A stretch of 64,000 nucleotides of DNA from Streptomyces sp. NWU339 (GCF_003143855.1 NZ_QFRK01000004.1:126605-190604), one strand, 5' to 3'; shown: positions 49,160 through 58,750, counted from the stretch's first letter. Made by a program: numbers and translations. Notes: generated by a model not told the origin, from the sequence alone.

Positions 49160-50254
49160 GTGAGCAGTGGACGCACACGTGTGCTGAGGCTCGAGGAGCT
49201 CGGCGAGGGGGAGCGGGAACGCTGGCGTGAGCTGCGCGCCGCGACGGACGCACCACGCAGCCCTTTCATGGAACCGGAGTTCGCCACCGCCGTGTCCCGG
49301 GTGCGGCCGCAGGCCCGGGTGGCGGTCCTGTACGAGGGGACGTCCGCCGAACCGGCCGGCTTCCTGCCTTACGAGCGGGGCGCGTTGGGGCAGGGCCGGG
49401 CGATCGGGCTCGGGGTGTCGGACTGCCAGGGCGCCGTCCTGCGTCCGGGCCTCGCCCCGGAGACCGGTGAACTGCTGCGCGCCTGCTCGGTGTCGAGCTT
49501 CGCCTTCGACAACCTGGAGGCGAACCAGGCCCTGTTCGTCCCGCACGCGGCTGAGGAGCACGCCACCTATGTCATCGACGTGGAGAAGGGCTACGAGACC
49601 TACGAGTCCGTACTGCGCACCCAGTCGCCGAAGTTCCTGAAGACCACACTGGCCAAGGAGCGCAGGCTCGGCCGTCAGGCGGCCGGACCGGTGCGGTTCG
49701 TCTTCGACGAACGCGAACCGGCCGCGCTGCGCGCTCTCATCGAGTGGAAGTCGGCCCAGTACCGCAGGACCGGTCGGCGCGACCGGTTCGCGCAGGAGTG
49801 GATCACGCGGCTCGTGGGCCGCCTGGCCGAGACCCGGGCACCGGAGTGCACGGGCACGCTGTCCGTCCTGTACGCCGGGGACCGCCCCGTCGCCGCGCAC
49901 TTCGGCCTGCGCTCGGCCTCGGTCCTGGCCTGCTGGTTCCCGGCGTACGACGTGGAGTTCGCGAAGTACTCGCCGGGGCTCGTGCTGCATCTGCGCATGG
50001 CCGAGGCGGCGGCCGGCGAGGGCATCGGCCTGCTCGACATGGGGCGCGGCCCGGCCGAGTACAAGGACTCGCTGAAGACGGGCGAACTCGCCGTCTACGA
50101 AGGAGAGGCGATGCGTCCGGGCCTGGGCGCCGCGCTGCACCTGCTGCGCCGCGAGCCCGTACGCCGTGCGCACGGCTTCGTCCGCGCCCACCCGCGCCTC
50201 GCGTCGCTGGCGTCGCGGGCGCTGAAGGGGGCGGGGCGGCTGCGCCGGTCATGA
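49160..50254 (+). CDS. CelD/BcsL-like GNAT acyltransferase
   Basis: 364 residues from GTG 49160 (GGGGGG upstream). A two-lobed GNAT protein of the kind found in polysaccharide clusters (CelD, BcsL): the second half has GTLSVLYAGDRPVAAHFGLR, ACWFPAYDVEFAKYSPGLVL and LLDMGRGPAEYKDSLKTGEL, where the substrate and acyl-CoA sites lie. The last 40 residues are basic (RREPVRRAHGFVRAHPRL). It probably adds an acyl group to a sugar or precursor. First gene of a three-gene operon. Confidence 0.85.
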   Translation: MSSGRTRVLRLEELGEGERERWRELRAATDAPRSPFMEPEFATAVSRVRPQARVAVLYEGTSAEPAGFLPYERGALGQGRAIGLGVSDCQGAVLRPGLAPETGELLRACSVSSFAFDNLEANQALFVPHAAEEHATYVIDVEKGYETYESVLRTQSPKFLKTTLAKERRLGRQAAGPVRFVFDEREPAALRALIEWKSAQYRRTGRRDRFAQEWITRLVGRLAETRAPECTGTLSVLYAGDRPVAAHFGLRSASVLACWFPAYDVEFAKYSPGLVLHLRMAEAAAGEGIGLLDMGRGPAEYKDSLKTGELAVYEGEAMRPGLGAALHLLRREPVRRAHGFVRAHPRLASLASRALKGAGRLRRS

Positions 50255-50303
50255 GGGGCCGTTCGTGAGGACAGTTCGCGAGGACCGTTCATGAGGACCG
50301 TTC
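50251..50303. repeat. 13-base tandem repeat between two coupled genes
   Basis: Four tandem units, (A/G)(T/C)GAGGACCGTTC with small variations, at 50251, 50265, 50278 and 50291; the first has one extra base. It covers the stop of the acyltransferase gene and the leader of the glycosyltransferase gene, and each unit carries a GAGG and two an ATG. Confidence 0.8.
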
Positions 50304-50321
50304 ATGAGAAGGGGAGGGCTC

Positions 50322-51680
50322 GTGGCCCGCACGGCACGTACGCAGCAGGAGATACGGCGGTTCCTGGACATCGGAGCGGTTCAGGTCGCCGAACTGGACC
50401 TGAACGGTGAGGAGACCGCCCTCAGACCCGGTCCGGGCAGCCCACCGGTGACGCACGGAGAGGTGTTCGTACTGGTCAGGCAGGCAGGCCGACCGGTGGG
50501 CACGCTGCTGGGGCGGGTGCCGGAGGGGGCCGATCCGGCAACGGTCCTGGCGGCGCTCGCACGGCGGGCGCACGAGCAGGAACCGGCGGAGGGGCGAGGA
50601 CAGGGGCAGGGCGCGGAGAGGTCCGTGGCCGCCGGACCGCCGCCGCCCCGCGCCTCGGTCGTCGTGGCCACCCGGGAGCGGGCCGGACAGCTTGCCCGCG
50701 CGCTCGACTCGATCCTCGCGCAGGACCATCCGGGCTTCGAGGTCGTCGTCGTCGACAACGCGCCCGTGTCGGACGAGACGCGTGACCTGGTGGAGCGGAA
50801 GTACGGGGAGCGCGTGCGGTACGTGTGCGAGCCGGTCCCCGGGCTCGCGACCGCGCACAACACCGGGCTCGCCGCCGCCCGCGGCGAGGTGATCGCGTTC
50901 ACCGACGACGACGTCGTCGCCGACCCCCGCTGGCTCACCGAGCTGACCGCGCCCTTCGCCTCCGACCCCGGGCTCGGCTGTGCCACCGGCCTGATCCTGC
51001 CCGCCCGGCTCCGCACCCCGGCCCAGGTCCTGCTGGAGAGCCACGGCGGTTTCGCGAAGGGGTTCACCCCGACGACGTACGACCCGAAGGACCCGCCCCG
51101 CGACGAGCCGCTGTTCCCCTTCACTGCGGGCCGGTTCGGCTCCGGCGCGAACATGGCGTTCCGTGCGGAGGTGCTGCGCGGGGTCGGCGGCTTCGACCCG
51201 GCCACCGGGGCCGGAACGCCCGCCTGGGGCGGCGACGACCTCTACGGGTTCGTCCGGGTCCTCGCCCAGGGACACAGGCTTCACTACACGCCCGGCGCGC
51301 TGGTGTGGCACCACCACCGGGAGACCTGGGCCGACCTGGAGACCCAGGCGTTCGGCTACGGCGCCGGACTCACCGCCTACCTCACCGCGATCCTGGTCAA
51401 CCGGCCCGCGCTGCTGACGGCGTTCCTCGCCCGGGTGCCCCGCGGTCTGTCCCACGCCCGCGGGCTGACCGCCGTACGGGACACCGGCGGCGGGGGCGAC
51501 GGCGGTGACGCCGGTGTCCCCGGTGACCGGGGGGCCGCGCCGGGCGACCACGACGCCCGCACGCATCCATGGCCACGTCGCCTCTCGCGCCTGCAGCGCA
51601 AGGGGATGCTGTACGGCCCGGTCGGTTATCTGCGGGCCCGGCGGGCGGCAGGGAGCCGGACGGGGAGGGGGACGAGATGA
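50322..51680 (+). CDS. Family 2 glycosyltransferase
   Basis: 452 residues from GTG 50322, where GGGGAGG is well spaced; ATG at 50304 is the alternative and would put that site inside the gene. Residues 1-110 are an extra N-terminal domain (FLDIGAVQVAELDLNGEETA). The GT2 core begins ASVVVATRERAGQLARALDS, has the DDD metal site in IAFTDDDVVADPRWL, the GGFDPATGAGTPAWGGDDLY acceptor region, and AFGYGAGLTAYLTAILVNRP as a C-terminal hydrophobic part. It overlaps the deacetylase gene by four bases (ATGA). Sugar donor unknown. Confidence 0.9.
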   Translation: MARTARTQQEIRRFLDIGAVQVAELDLNGEETALRPGPGSPPVTHGEVFVLVRQAGRPVGTLLGRVPEGADPATVLAALARRAHEQEPAEGRGQGQGAERSVAAGPPPPRASVVVATRERAGQLARALDSILAQDHPGFEVVVVDNAPVSDETRDLVERKYGERVRYVCEPVPGLATAHNTGLAAARGEVIAFTDDDVVADPRWLTELTAPFASDPGLGCATGLILPARLRTPAQVLLESHGGFAKGFTPTTYDPKDPPRDEPLFPFTAGRFGSGANMAFRAEVLRGVGGFDPATGAGTPAWGGDDLYGFVRVLAQGHRLHYTPGALVWHHHRETWADLETQAFGYGAGLTAYLTAILVNRPALLTAFLARVPRGLSHARGLTAVRDTGGGGDGGDAGVPGDRGAAPGDHDARTHPWPRRLSRLQRKGMLYGPVGYLRARRAAGSRTGRGTR

Positions 51681-52489
51681 CGGCGTCGTCGCGGGGTCCG
51701 GCGGCCATCCCCGTGTTCCTCTACCACGCCGTGATGGACGATCCGCCCGGCTGGATCGCCGAGTTCACCGTCACGCCCCGGGAGTTCGCGGCCCATCTGG
51801 ACGCCGTCGTGGACAGCGGCCGCACGCCCGTCACCATCAGCGCTCTCGCCGACCATCTGGCCGGGCGCGCGCCGCTGCCGCCCCGGCCGGTGCTCCTCAC
51901 CTTCGACGACGGTTTCGCGGACCTGCCCGGCCCCACCGCGGAGGCACTGGCCGAACGCGCCCTGCCCGCCACCGCGTACCTCACCACCGGCGCCATCACC
52001 CCGGGCGGCCGCAGCCTGCTCCCGCCGGCGCCGATGATGACCCTGGACCGGGTGGCGGCGCTGGAACGTTCCGGCATGGAGATCGGCAGCCACACGGTCA
52101 GCCACGCCCAGCTGGACACACTGACCGCCGGGCAGCTGCGCGCCGAACTGGTCGACTCCAAGGCCGCGCTGGAGGACACCCTCGGCCGTCCCGTCCCCCA
52201 CCTCGCCTACCCGCACGGCTACAACAGCCCTCGGGTGAGGGCCATGGCGTCCCGCGTCGGCTACGAGACGGCGACCGCGGTACGGCACGCACTCAGCTCG
52301 GACCGCGACGAGCGCTACCGCATCGCCCGCCTCATCGTCCGCCGCGGCCACACCGTCGCCGACGTCGCCACCTGGCTGGCGGGCGGCGGCGCCCGGGTCG
52401 CCCCCTACCGCGACGGCCCGAAGACGATCGGCTGGCGCTGGTACCGGCACGCCCGAGCGGCCCTGCGCGGACCGGAGTTCGCGGGCTGA
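51677..52489 (+). CDS. NodB-type polysaccharide deacetylase
   Basis: 270 residues from ATG 51677. Family motifs: PVFLYHAVMD, VLLTFDDGFADLPG (catalytic Asp and metal Asp), EIGSHTVSHAQLDTLTAGQL (two metal His), HLAYPHGYNSPRVRAMASRV. It removes N- or O-acetyl groups from a sugar chain. There is no signal peptide, so it seems to act inside the cell, perhaps on the lipid-linked precursor. Third gene of the operon, ending at a strong hairpin. Confidence 0.92.
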   Translation: MTASSRGPAAIPVFLYHAVMDDPPGWIAEFTVTPREFAAHLDAVVDSGRTPVTISALADHLAGRAPLPPRPVLLTFDDGFADLPGPTAEALAERALPATAYLTTGAITPGGRSLLPPAPMMTLDRVAALERSGMEIGSHTVSHAQLDTLTAGQLRAELVDSKAALEDTLGRPVPHLAYPHGYNSPRVRAMASRVGYETATAVRHALSSDRDERYRIARLIVRRGHTVADVATWLAGGGARVAPYRDGPKTIGWRWYRHARAALRGPEFAG

Positions 52490-52492
52490 ACG

Positions 52493-52535
52493 GACCGGGC
52501 GGTCGCTCCGGCCGTGTCGGGGCGACCGCCCGGTC
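52493..52535. terminator. Bidirectional terminator at the operon meeting point
   Basis: GACCGGGCGGTCGC (52493-52506) and GCGACCGCCCGGTC (52522-52535), perfect 14-base arms and a 15-base loop. It sits four bases from both convergent stops. Confidence 0.9.
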
Positions 52536-52538
52536 ACG

Positions 52539-53732
52539 TCACTTCGTCGGCTGGTTCAGGTACGGGTCGGACACCACCTCGCGCAGGCTTTCCCACGCCG
52601 CCTCGTTGGCCACGGCCAGATCGCAGTGCGGTCCGGGATCACGGTGGTTCCACTGGAGCGCGGCCTTGACCCCGTCCAGCCCCTTCAGTACGGGCGGTAC
52701 CCGCGCATACCACTCGGCCTGCCGCTCCGACCGCGAGTCGTCGGCCGCCGAGCCGAACTCGGAGAGCATCAGCGGTTTGTCGGCGGAGATGTTCTCGCGT
52801 ATCCAGTCGTGCGTGGCCGTCTGGGTCTGTTCGAAGGTCAGCCACTTCGTCTTGTGGCAGCGGTAGTAGTTGTACTGGTTGTAGCCGATCCAGTCGACGT
52901 ACTCGTCCCCCGGGTACATCCCCTTGAACAGGTCACCGTGACTCAGGTACCCGGTGATGATCCAGGTCCACACCACGTTGTCCACGCCCAGCTCCCGGAA
53001 CCGGTCGTGGATGTGCCGGTACGCCTTCACGTACTGGGCCGGTGTGCCGTTGTCCGGGGTGCGCGTGTCCATCTCCAGGTCGAAGGAGAGGAAGACCTTC
53101 TTCCCGGTGCGCTGCCCGTAGTCCTTGACGCGCCGGGCCTGGACGTCGATCACGGTCGCGTCCAGGTCACCGTCGGCTATCTCCTGCCACGTCGGCTGCT
53201 GTTCCTTCGTGCCGCCCCACCACTTGCTCTCCCAGGACAGCAGCAGCATGCGGTCCTTGCCGACCCGTTGCTCCTCCGGGCTCAGCAACTGCCCCTCCCT
53301 GCGGGTGCCTTCGGGCAGGGACATGTCGTGGTACGTGTACACGATGTCGAGCTTGCGGCCCACTCGTTGCTCGTAGGCCTCCACCCTGTTCTCCAGGTCG
53401 GCCCGTTCGTGCGGCACGAACGCCCCGAACCAGGCGCCGCACGGCGGTTCGAGCAGCTCCGTGGGCCGGCACTCCTCGCCCATTCCGGAGGGTTCCGAGC
53501 CGGACGGCCCGGAGGCGTCGCGCAGCGCGAGTACGGCGACCAGCACCGCGCAGACGACCACGGCGGAGGTGATCAACGGCCGTCGGCGGTTCGCGGCCGG
53601 CCTGGTTCCGGGTGTGCGGTGCCGACCGGTGCCGGGGCCGGGCCCCGGGTGCGCGGTGGTGTTCGTGCCGGTGGAGCGCCGGGCGCGGCGCAGAGCGGCG
53701 GCGATACGGTGAAAGGGACGGGCGAACCTCAC
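52539..53732 (-). CDS. GH26-like glycoside hydrolase, membrane-anchored
   Basis: 397 residues. A basic N-terminal tail (about 55 residues, Pro/Arg-rich) and one membrane helix (ITSAVVVCAVLVAVLALRD) precede an extracellular (beta/alpha)8 barrel: GAWFGAFVPHERADLENR, IVYTYHDMSLPEG, VFLSFDLEMDTRTPD (possible acid/base), WTWIITGYLSHGDLF, YVDWIGYNQYNYYRC, and the likely nucleophile Glu in KPLMLSEFGSAADD. GH26 enzymes cut beta-mannans and related chains; here it probably trims a cluster product. Overlaps the preceding gene by four bases. Confidence 0.85.
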   Translation of the reverse strand: MRFARPFHRIAAALRRARRSTGTNTTAHPGPGPGTGRHRTPGTRPAANRRRPLITSAVVVCAVLVAVLALRDASGPSGSEPSGMGEECRPTELLEPPCGAWFGAFVPHERADLENRVEAYEQRVGRKLDIVYTYHDMSLPEGTRREGQLLSPEEQRVGKDRMLLLSWESKWWGGTKEQQPTWQEIADGDLDATVIDVQARRVKDYGQRTGKKVFLSFDLEMDTRTPDNGTPAQYVKAYRHIHDRFRELGVDNVVWTWIITGYLSHGDLFKGMYPGDEYVDWIGYNQYNYYRCHKTKWLTFEQTQTATHDWIRENISADKPLMLSEFGSAADDSRSERQAEWYARVPPVLKGLDGVKAALQWNHRDPGPHCDLAVANEAAWESLREVVSDPYLNQPTK

Positions 53733-54154
53733 AGGACGGAACCCTTCCGTGTCCTCGGCGGGGAGGCACGCAGCCGCGGGAAGAACGCGGCGAGCGTGGT
53801 CAGCAGCGTCAGGGCCAACAGCACCCGCTGCGCGCTGAAGGCATGGGTGGCGATCAGCGCCGTCGCGACGATCATCACCGCGCCGATACTGACGAACACG
53901 ACCAGCATCAGTCGTTCCAGCAGGTCGGAGTGGCGGGCGAAGTCGGGGTCGCGCCGCTCGACGGGCCCCCGCGCCGCGCGCGTGCGCAGGGCGGGACCGC
54001 AGAGGCCGACCAGGGCGGCGCCGGGCCCCGCCGCCAGGAAGACGACGACGGCCGCACCCCGCAGCGGCGATCCGCCGGGGAGGGCGAGCGCGGCCAGCGC
54101 CAGCCAGCCGCCGAACGGCGGGAGCATCCTGATCACGAAGTCCTGCGGTGTCAT
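53729..54154 (-). CDS. Small polytopic membrane protein of the glycan operon
   Basis: 141 residues from ATG 54154, overlapping the stop of the gene before it (ATGA) and the start of the hydrolase gene after it. Three to four hydrophobic segments: GGWLALAALALPGGSPL, GAAVVVFLAAGPGAALVGLC, RLMLVVFVSIGAVMIVATAL, and LLALTLLTTLAAFFPRL. No family known to me. Overlaps on both sides suggest it works with its neighbours. Confidence 0.8.
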   Translation of the reverse strand: MTPQDFVIRMLPPFGGWLALAALALPGGSPLRGAAVVVFLAAGPGAALVGLCGPALRTRAARGPVERRDPDFARHSDLLERLMLVVFVSIGAVMIVATALIATHAFSAQRVLLALTLLTTLAAFFPRLRASPPRTRKGSVL

Positions 54155-56184
54155 CGCTCCGCCCCCTCTGCTCCGGCTTCCCCTGCTCCGGCCTCCCCCT
54201 GTCTCAGCTCGTAGACCACTCCCGCACCGGTCTCCGCCACCAGCCGGAACCGCGGCGACCCGGCGACGGACTCCCGGACGCGGTCCAGCTGGGCCCCGGT
54301 GAGCTGCCCGTTCATTTCGGAGTTGGCCAACTGGCTCCGGGTGAACAGGAAGTAGGCTCGAGCGGGGCGCTCCACCCCGGCCATGTCGGTGGCGAGGGTG
54401 CGGGCCGGGTCCCGCACGATCTCGTCGACGTGCCTCCGGTCGTCCTCGAGGAACCAGTAGTGGTCGACCCTCCCGTACGAGGCGTAGGCGAGCGGGTAGT
54501 TGCGGTTGGCGGCGACGACCAGCGAGCCCTCGGGCGCCTCGTCGAAGAGCTGCCGCACCAGGGCCACCTCCTGCGGCGGGAAGTAGCTGATCCTGTCCTT
54601 GCCCGAGTAGCTCGGGACGAACGCCAGGGTCCCGGCGAGCAGCACCAGCAGCGGGCCCCAGACCCGGACGCCGAAGCCGGTACGGAAGCCGAAGCCGTGG
54701 CGCGCACGGGCTTCGCCCTTCCGGCGGGCCTCGGCCTCCGCCTCCGCCGCCGCCTCGGTGGCGGCGAGGGTACGCACCTTGGGCAGCAGTGCGGCGGCAC
54801 CGAAGAAGGCGACGCCGGGCAGCATGAACATCAGCACCCGGAAGATCATCTCGCTGCCGTAGCTGCTCGCCACGAACATCGGCAGCGGCGCCGCCGTGAT
54901 CACCAGCAACGGCATCGCGCGGTACCGCAGCACGGGCTGCCGCCACACTCCGGCCGCCGCCAGCAGCAGGACCGAACCCGACAGCAGCCGGGCCGCCCAC
55001 GAGGTCGCCACCGCCCCGGTGCCGGTCGGGGTGGTGCCGTACCCCGTCTCGACGTTGCCGCCGACGTCGCCCACCGCGCGGATCATGTCCGGCAGCGCGG
55101 CGGACAGGAAGGGCAGCGCGGCCGTCAGACACCAGGCCAGGAAGATGACGACCGTGGTGGCCACCGGAACCCAGTCCCGGTGGCGGCGCAGCAGCCACAG
55201 CGCGAGCAGTGACACGACCAGCATGCCGGGTGTGAGCTGGTGCGAGATGACGATCGCCGTCACCAGCAGGGTGACGAGGGCGGTCCAGACGGCCTGCCCG
55301 CGCCGCCCGCCGCCCGCGCCGGAACGGCCGTACCTGCGCAGCACCACGGCCAGCACGCCGAGATGCAGCGCGAAGGCGACGGACTGGGGGGAGAAGTAGT
55401 CCTGGCCCACCCAGTTGGCGACGTAGAAGAGCCAGACCGCGGTCCAGATCAGCCGCCGGTCCTCGGTGAAGGTGCGGTAGACCAGCAGCAGCGGGAGCAG
55501 CAGCATCAGGCTGGACGCCAGCGGCCACCACGCCATGTACATCGCCGCCGAGTCCACGCCCAGCAGACGCACCAACGCCGCCTGCGCGGCGAAGAAGCCA
55601 GGCCACTGGTCGTAGACCGCCATGTCACCGACCTGGTCGGCGTTCTGGAGCCCGCCGGCCGTCAGCAGGTGGTCGACGACGCCGTCGTGCTTCCACGCCC
55701 AGGCGTACAGCGGGGTCGGGTAGAGCACGGCCTGGGTGGCCCGCTCCATCACCAGCAGACCGAGCACGTACGCAGCCGGCCAGCCGCCGGACCGCCGCCG
55801 GTCGCGGGCCGTGAACCAGAAACCGGCGGTGAGCACGGCGAGGCCGGCCCAGAAGCTCGGGTGGAGCGCGGTGACCAGGCCGTAGTCGTCGAGGTGCGAC
55901 ACGTCGGTGTGCCGGACCGCGTACAGCCACAGCGCCAGTGCCGTCACCAGCGGTACCGCGGGCCGGAGCGCGAGGACACGGGGCACGGACCAGAGGGGCG
56001 GCAGGTCGGAAAGATCCGTCACGGGCTCATGGGCGGGGGTCGACGACTCCGAGGAAGGATCGGTCCGCGCATCGGTCCGTGACTCGGTCCGCGCATGCGG
56101 TTCGGCGGGGGCGACCGACGCCGGCGTGCTCTCGGGCGCGGGCTCGGACGCGGATCTCTCGCGTGGAGTGGCTGGCGGACGCAC
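54151..56184 (-). CDS. Large polytopic membrane protein, possible membrane glycosyltransferase
   Basis: 677 residues from GTG 56184, chosen for GGGGGGAA upstream. A disordered Glu/Ser/Thr-rich N-terminus (about 70 residues) precedes about eleven membrane helices to residue 500, e.g. LALWLYAVRHTDVSHLDDYG and YMAWWPLASSLMLLLPLLLV. A soluble extracellular domain of about 170 residues follows (PPQEVALVRQLFDEAPEGSL, YFLFTRSQLANSEMNGQLTG). The layout resembles GT-C-type enzymes or polymerases of surface glycans; acidic loop residues LDDYG after the first helix fit such a role. No exact family match is claimed. Confidence 0.75.
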   Translation of the reverse strand: MRPPATPRERSASEPAPESTPASVAPAEPHARTESRTDARTDPSSESSTPAHEPVTDLSDLPPLWSVPRVLALRPAVPLVTALALWLYAVRHTDVSHLDDYGLVTALHPSFWAGLAVLTAGFWFTARDRRRSGGWPAAYVLGLLVMERATQAVLYPTPLYAWAWKHDGVVDHLLTAGGLQNADQVGDMAVYDQWPGFFAAQAALVRLLGVDSAAMYMAWWPLASSLMLLLPLLLVYRTFTEDRRLIWTAVWLFYVANWVGQDYFSPQSVAFALHLGVLAVVLRRYGRSGAGGGRRGQAVWTALVTLLVTAIVISHQLTPGMLVVSLLALWLLRRHRDWVPVATTVVIFLAWCLTAALPFLSAALPDMIRAVGDVGGNVETGYGTTPTGTGAVATSWAARLLSGSVLLLAAAGVWRQPVLRYRAMPLLVITAAPLPMFVASSYGSEMIFRVLMFMLPGVAFFGAAALLPKVRTLAATEAAAEAEAEARRKGEARARHGFGFRTGFGVRVWGPLLVLLAGTLAFVPSYSGKDRISYFPPQEVALVRQLFDEAPEGSLVVAANRNYPLAYASYGRVDHYWFLEDDRRHVDEIVRDPARTLATDMAGVERPARAYFLFTRSQLANSEMNGQLTGAQLDRVRESVAGSPRFRLVAETGAGVVYELRQGEAGAGEAGAEGAER

Positions 56185-56245
56185 GGTGGTTCCCCCCTGG
56201 CGGTTCGGCTCCGGAACGTGTCGGTCGTTTCGGTCGGTCGTCGGT

Positions 56246-58750
56246 TCAGCCGTTCGGTCGTCCACGGTCGGGCGGCCGCGTCGCCGGCACGGCACGGCGC
56301 AGCGGCGGAAGGTGGAGGAGCGGCAGCAGGAGAAGCAGCGCGGCGAGCAGGGGCGGGGCCACCGGTGCGAGCGCGTCCCGCCACGCCCAGCCGGCCACGG
56401 CGACGAGATACAGCGCCCCCCAGCGTCCCGGCCAGGACGGCCTGCTGCCCGCGCGCGCCGACAGCAGCCACAGCGGGACGAGACACAGCAACTGGCAGAC
56501 CGGCGGTGTCCAGCGCAGCAGTGGCTCGGGGCCGGCGAGTCCCATCGCGTCCGCGAGAAATGTGGCCGTCTGCGCGTACAACGCCCCGTCCAACGGCCTC
56601 GGTGGCCGGCCGAGGGTGACAGGTGCGGCGTACAGGGCGAGCAGGGCGGAACCCAGCGCGGCGCCGGGGAGCCAGGGGTCGGGTCGCGTGCACAGCGTCA
56701 CCGAGGCGACGAAGACCAGAAGCAGCACTCCCCCGGCGGCGAGCGCCGAAAGCGGCAGCCCTTCCAGCAACAGGCGCCCCGTCAGTTCTCCCGGTTCCTC
56801 CCGCCCGGATCCGCCGAACCAGGGCAGCGAGCGCACCGACACCCAGAAGACGACGGTGGCGAGTCCGAGCAGCACCCAGAGGATGTCACGCAGGCGCCGC
56901 TCGGTCTCGTCCCCGGTCGACGGCGACGGGACCACACGGTGGGCACCGGGCCGGACGGGGTGAGCGTCCTCCACGCCGTCCCACGACGCGCCCCGTGCGG
57001 ACCCCTCCCTCTGCTCCTCCGGCTCCTCGTGTTCCTCCGGCTCCTCGTGCTTCTTCTGCTCCTCGTGCTTCTTCGACTCATGCGGTCCATGCCGCTCAGG
57101 CGGTCCGTCGTCCCGGCCCGGTGCGTCCCGTGGAGTGGGCGCCTCCCCGCCCCCCTCCCCCGCCCCGGGACCGGTGTCCTCCTCCGCGTCCGCAGGGCGG
57201 GACCGCACGATGAACGCCAGCGTGTCCGCCTGGAGCGCCTCCCGTTCGTAACCGGGGCGGCCGATGAACAACGTGACGGTGTCGTCGCCGCCCTGCCCGG
57301 AATCCTCCCTGTCCTCGTAGGCGGCCCGGCGGGCCCAACCCGTGCCGTACCCGGCGGTGGCGTTCAGCTTCGCCCAGCGGGTGCCGTAGGCGGACCCGGC
57401 AGGGGCCCGGTCCGGCCCGTCCTGCCCCAGGGACCCGCCGCGCGTGCCGCGCAGCGCCGACCGCAGTCCGAAGACCGAGACGACGGCGATCAACGTCATG
57501 CTGATCAGCACCGCCCACCCGGCCCCCGCGATCCCCGCGGGGCTGAACAGCACGGCCGCGCTGCCCAGGACCAGCACGCACATGGCCCCTTGGAGGGCGG
57601 CGAGCACACCGGTGCGTCCCTGCACCCGCAGCACCCCGATGTACAGCTCCACCACCACCCGGGGCAGCGCCCCGAGCGCGAGCAGCCGCAGCACGGCCGA
57701 GCCGTGCTCGGCGTAGTCCGCGCTGAACGGGGTGAGGATCTGCGGCGCGAAGACCACGAGCACCAGCACCACCGGCACCAGCAGCAACGCCATCCGGCGC
57801 AGTGCCCCCCGGACGCCGTCCGCGAGTTGCCGTGGGTCGTGCGAGGCGTGGGCGGTGAGCGACGAGGCCATGTTGATGGCCATGAACTCCATGGTGCCGC
57901 CGACGGTGTACGCCACGTAGAAGTAGCCGTTGTCGGCGGCGCTGAAGCGCACCGCGACCATCACCGGCAGCAGGTTGATCATCGCCAGGCTGAACAGGGC
58001 GCCGAGCGAGTCTCCGGCCAGGAAACGGCCCATGTCCCGGACCTTGGGCGGTTCCCGGTCAAGCTCGGCGGCGGCCTGGCGCGGAATGAGACGGCGGAAG
58101 ATCAGCCAGCCGAGCGGCAGTGTGGAGAACGCGATCGCGACGGCCCAGGACACGAAGATGCCCAGCACCGGCAGCGCGCTCGCGAAGACGGCCAGCAGGA
58201 CCAGCTTCCCGGTGGAGAAGACGGCGTTCCCGACGGGCACCCACTCCGTCTTCCGCAGGCCCGTGAGCACCCCGTCCTGCAGTGTGAGCAGCGCCCACGC
58301 CACGCACGCCGCGACGAACAGCGCGCCCGCCAGCGGTGTGCCGAGGGGTTCGTACGACGCGCCCCACAGATCCAGCGTGAGCAGGAAGACGCCCGCGGCC
58401 AGGGCGACGACCAGCGAACTCGCCCCGTACACACCCCACACCAGGCGCCCGGTCTCGCGGCCGGCACGCGGCACGAAGCGGACCACGGCGCCGATCATCG
58501 TGGTCGCGGTGATGCTGGCGAGCAGCCGCATCGCGGCGATGGCGGCGGAGCCCTCGCCGACCGCTTCCTCGGAGTAGTAGCGCGCGGCCACGAGCCAGAA
58601 GCCCAGTCCGAGGACCGCGGACACGCCGGTGCTGAGCATCAGGAAGTAGGCGTTCTTGAACAGCGAGTCGGAGCCGGGTTCGTGGTCGGCGGGTTCGGGG
58701 CCGACGCCGCTGCGCACCACGGCGGGCTCGTGCACCTGGATCTCAGTCAC
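56246..58750 (-). CDS. Wzx-type flippase fused to a second membrane domain
   Basis: 834 residues from GTG 58750, overlapping the previous gene by eight bases. Residues about 30-450 are an oligosaccharide flippase (MATE/MOP superfamily): SLFKNAYFLMLSTGVSAVLG, EEAVGEGSAAIAAMRLLASI, YFYVAYTVGGTMEFMAINMA. Residues 450-600 are a disordered linker with a repeat of KKHEE and PEEHEE units (DNA repeat near 57010-57080). Residues 600-834 are six more hydrophobic helices (LWVLLGLATVVFWVSV, VCQLLCLVPLWLLSA). The first part should flip lipid-linked sugars; the second is unlike the usual flippase end and may be a polymerase or anchor. Confidence 0.85.
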   Translation of the reverse strand: MTEIQVHEPAVVRSGVGPEPADHEPGSDSLFKNAYFLMLSTGVSAVLGLGFWLVAARYYSEEAVGEGSAAIAAMRLLASITATTMIGAVVRFVPRAGRETGRLVWGVYGASSLVVALAAGVFLLTLDLWGASYEPLGTPLAGALFVAACVAWALLTLQDGVLTGLRKTEWVPVGNAVFSTGKLVLLAVFASALPVLGIFVSWAVAIAFSTLPLGWLIFRRLIPRQAAAELDREPPKVRDMGRFLAGDSLGALFSLAMINLLPVMVAVRFSAADNGYFYVAYTVGGTMEFMAINMASSLTAHASHDPRQLADGVRGALRRMALLLVPVVLVLVVFAPQILTPFSADYAEHGSAVLRLLALGALPRVVVELYIGVLRVQGRTGVLAALQGAMCVLVLGSAAVLFSPAGIAGAGWAVLISMTLIAVVSVFGLRSALRGTRGGSLGQDGPDRAPAGSAYGTRWAKLNATAGYGTGWARRAAYEDREDSGQGGDDTVTLFIGRPGYEREALQADTLAFIVRSRPADAEEDTGPGAGEGGGEAPTPRDAPGRDDGPPERHGPHESKKHEEQKKHEEPEEHEEPEEQREGSARGASWDGVEDAHPVRPGAHRVVPSPSTGDETERRLRDILWVLLGLATVVFWVSVRSLPWFGGSGREEPGELTGRLLLEGLPLSALAAGGVLLLVFVASVTLCTRPDPWLPGAALGSALLALYAAPVTLGRPPRPLDGALYAQTATFLADAMGLAGPEPLLRWTPPVCQLLCLVPLWLLSARAGSRPSWPGRWGALYLVAVAGWAWRDALAPVAPPLLAALLLLLPLLHLPPLRRAVPATRPPDRGRPNG

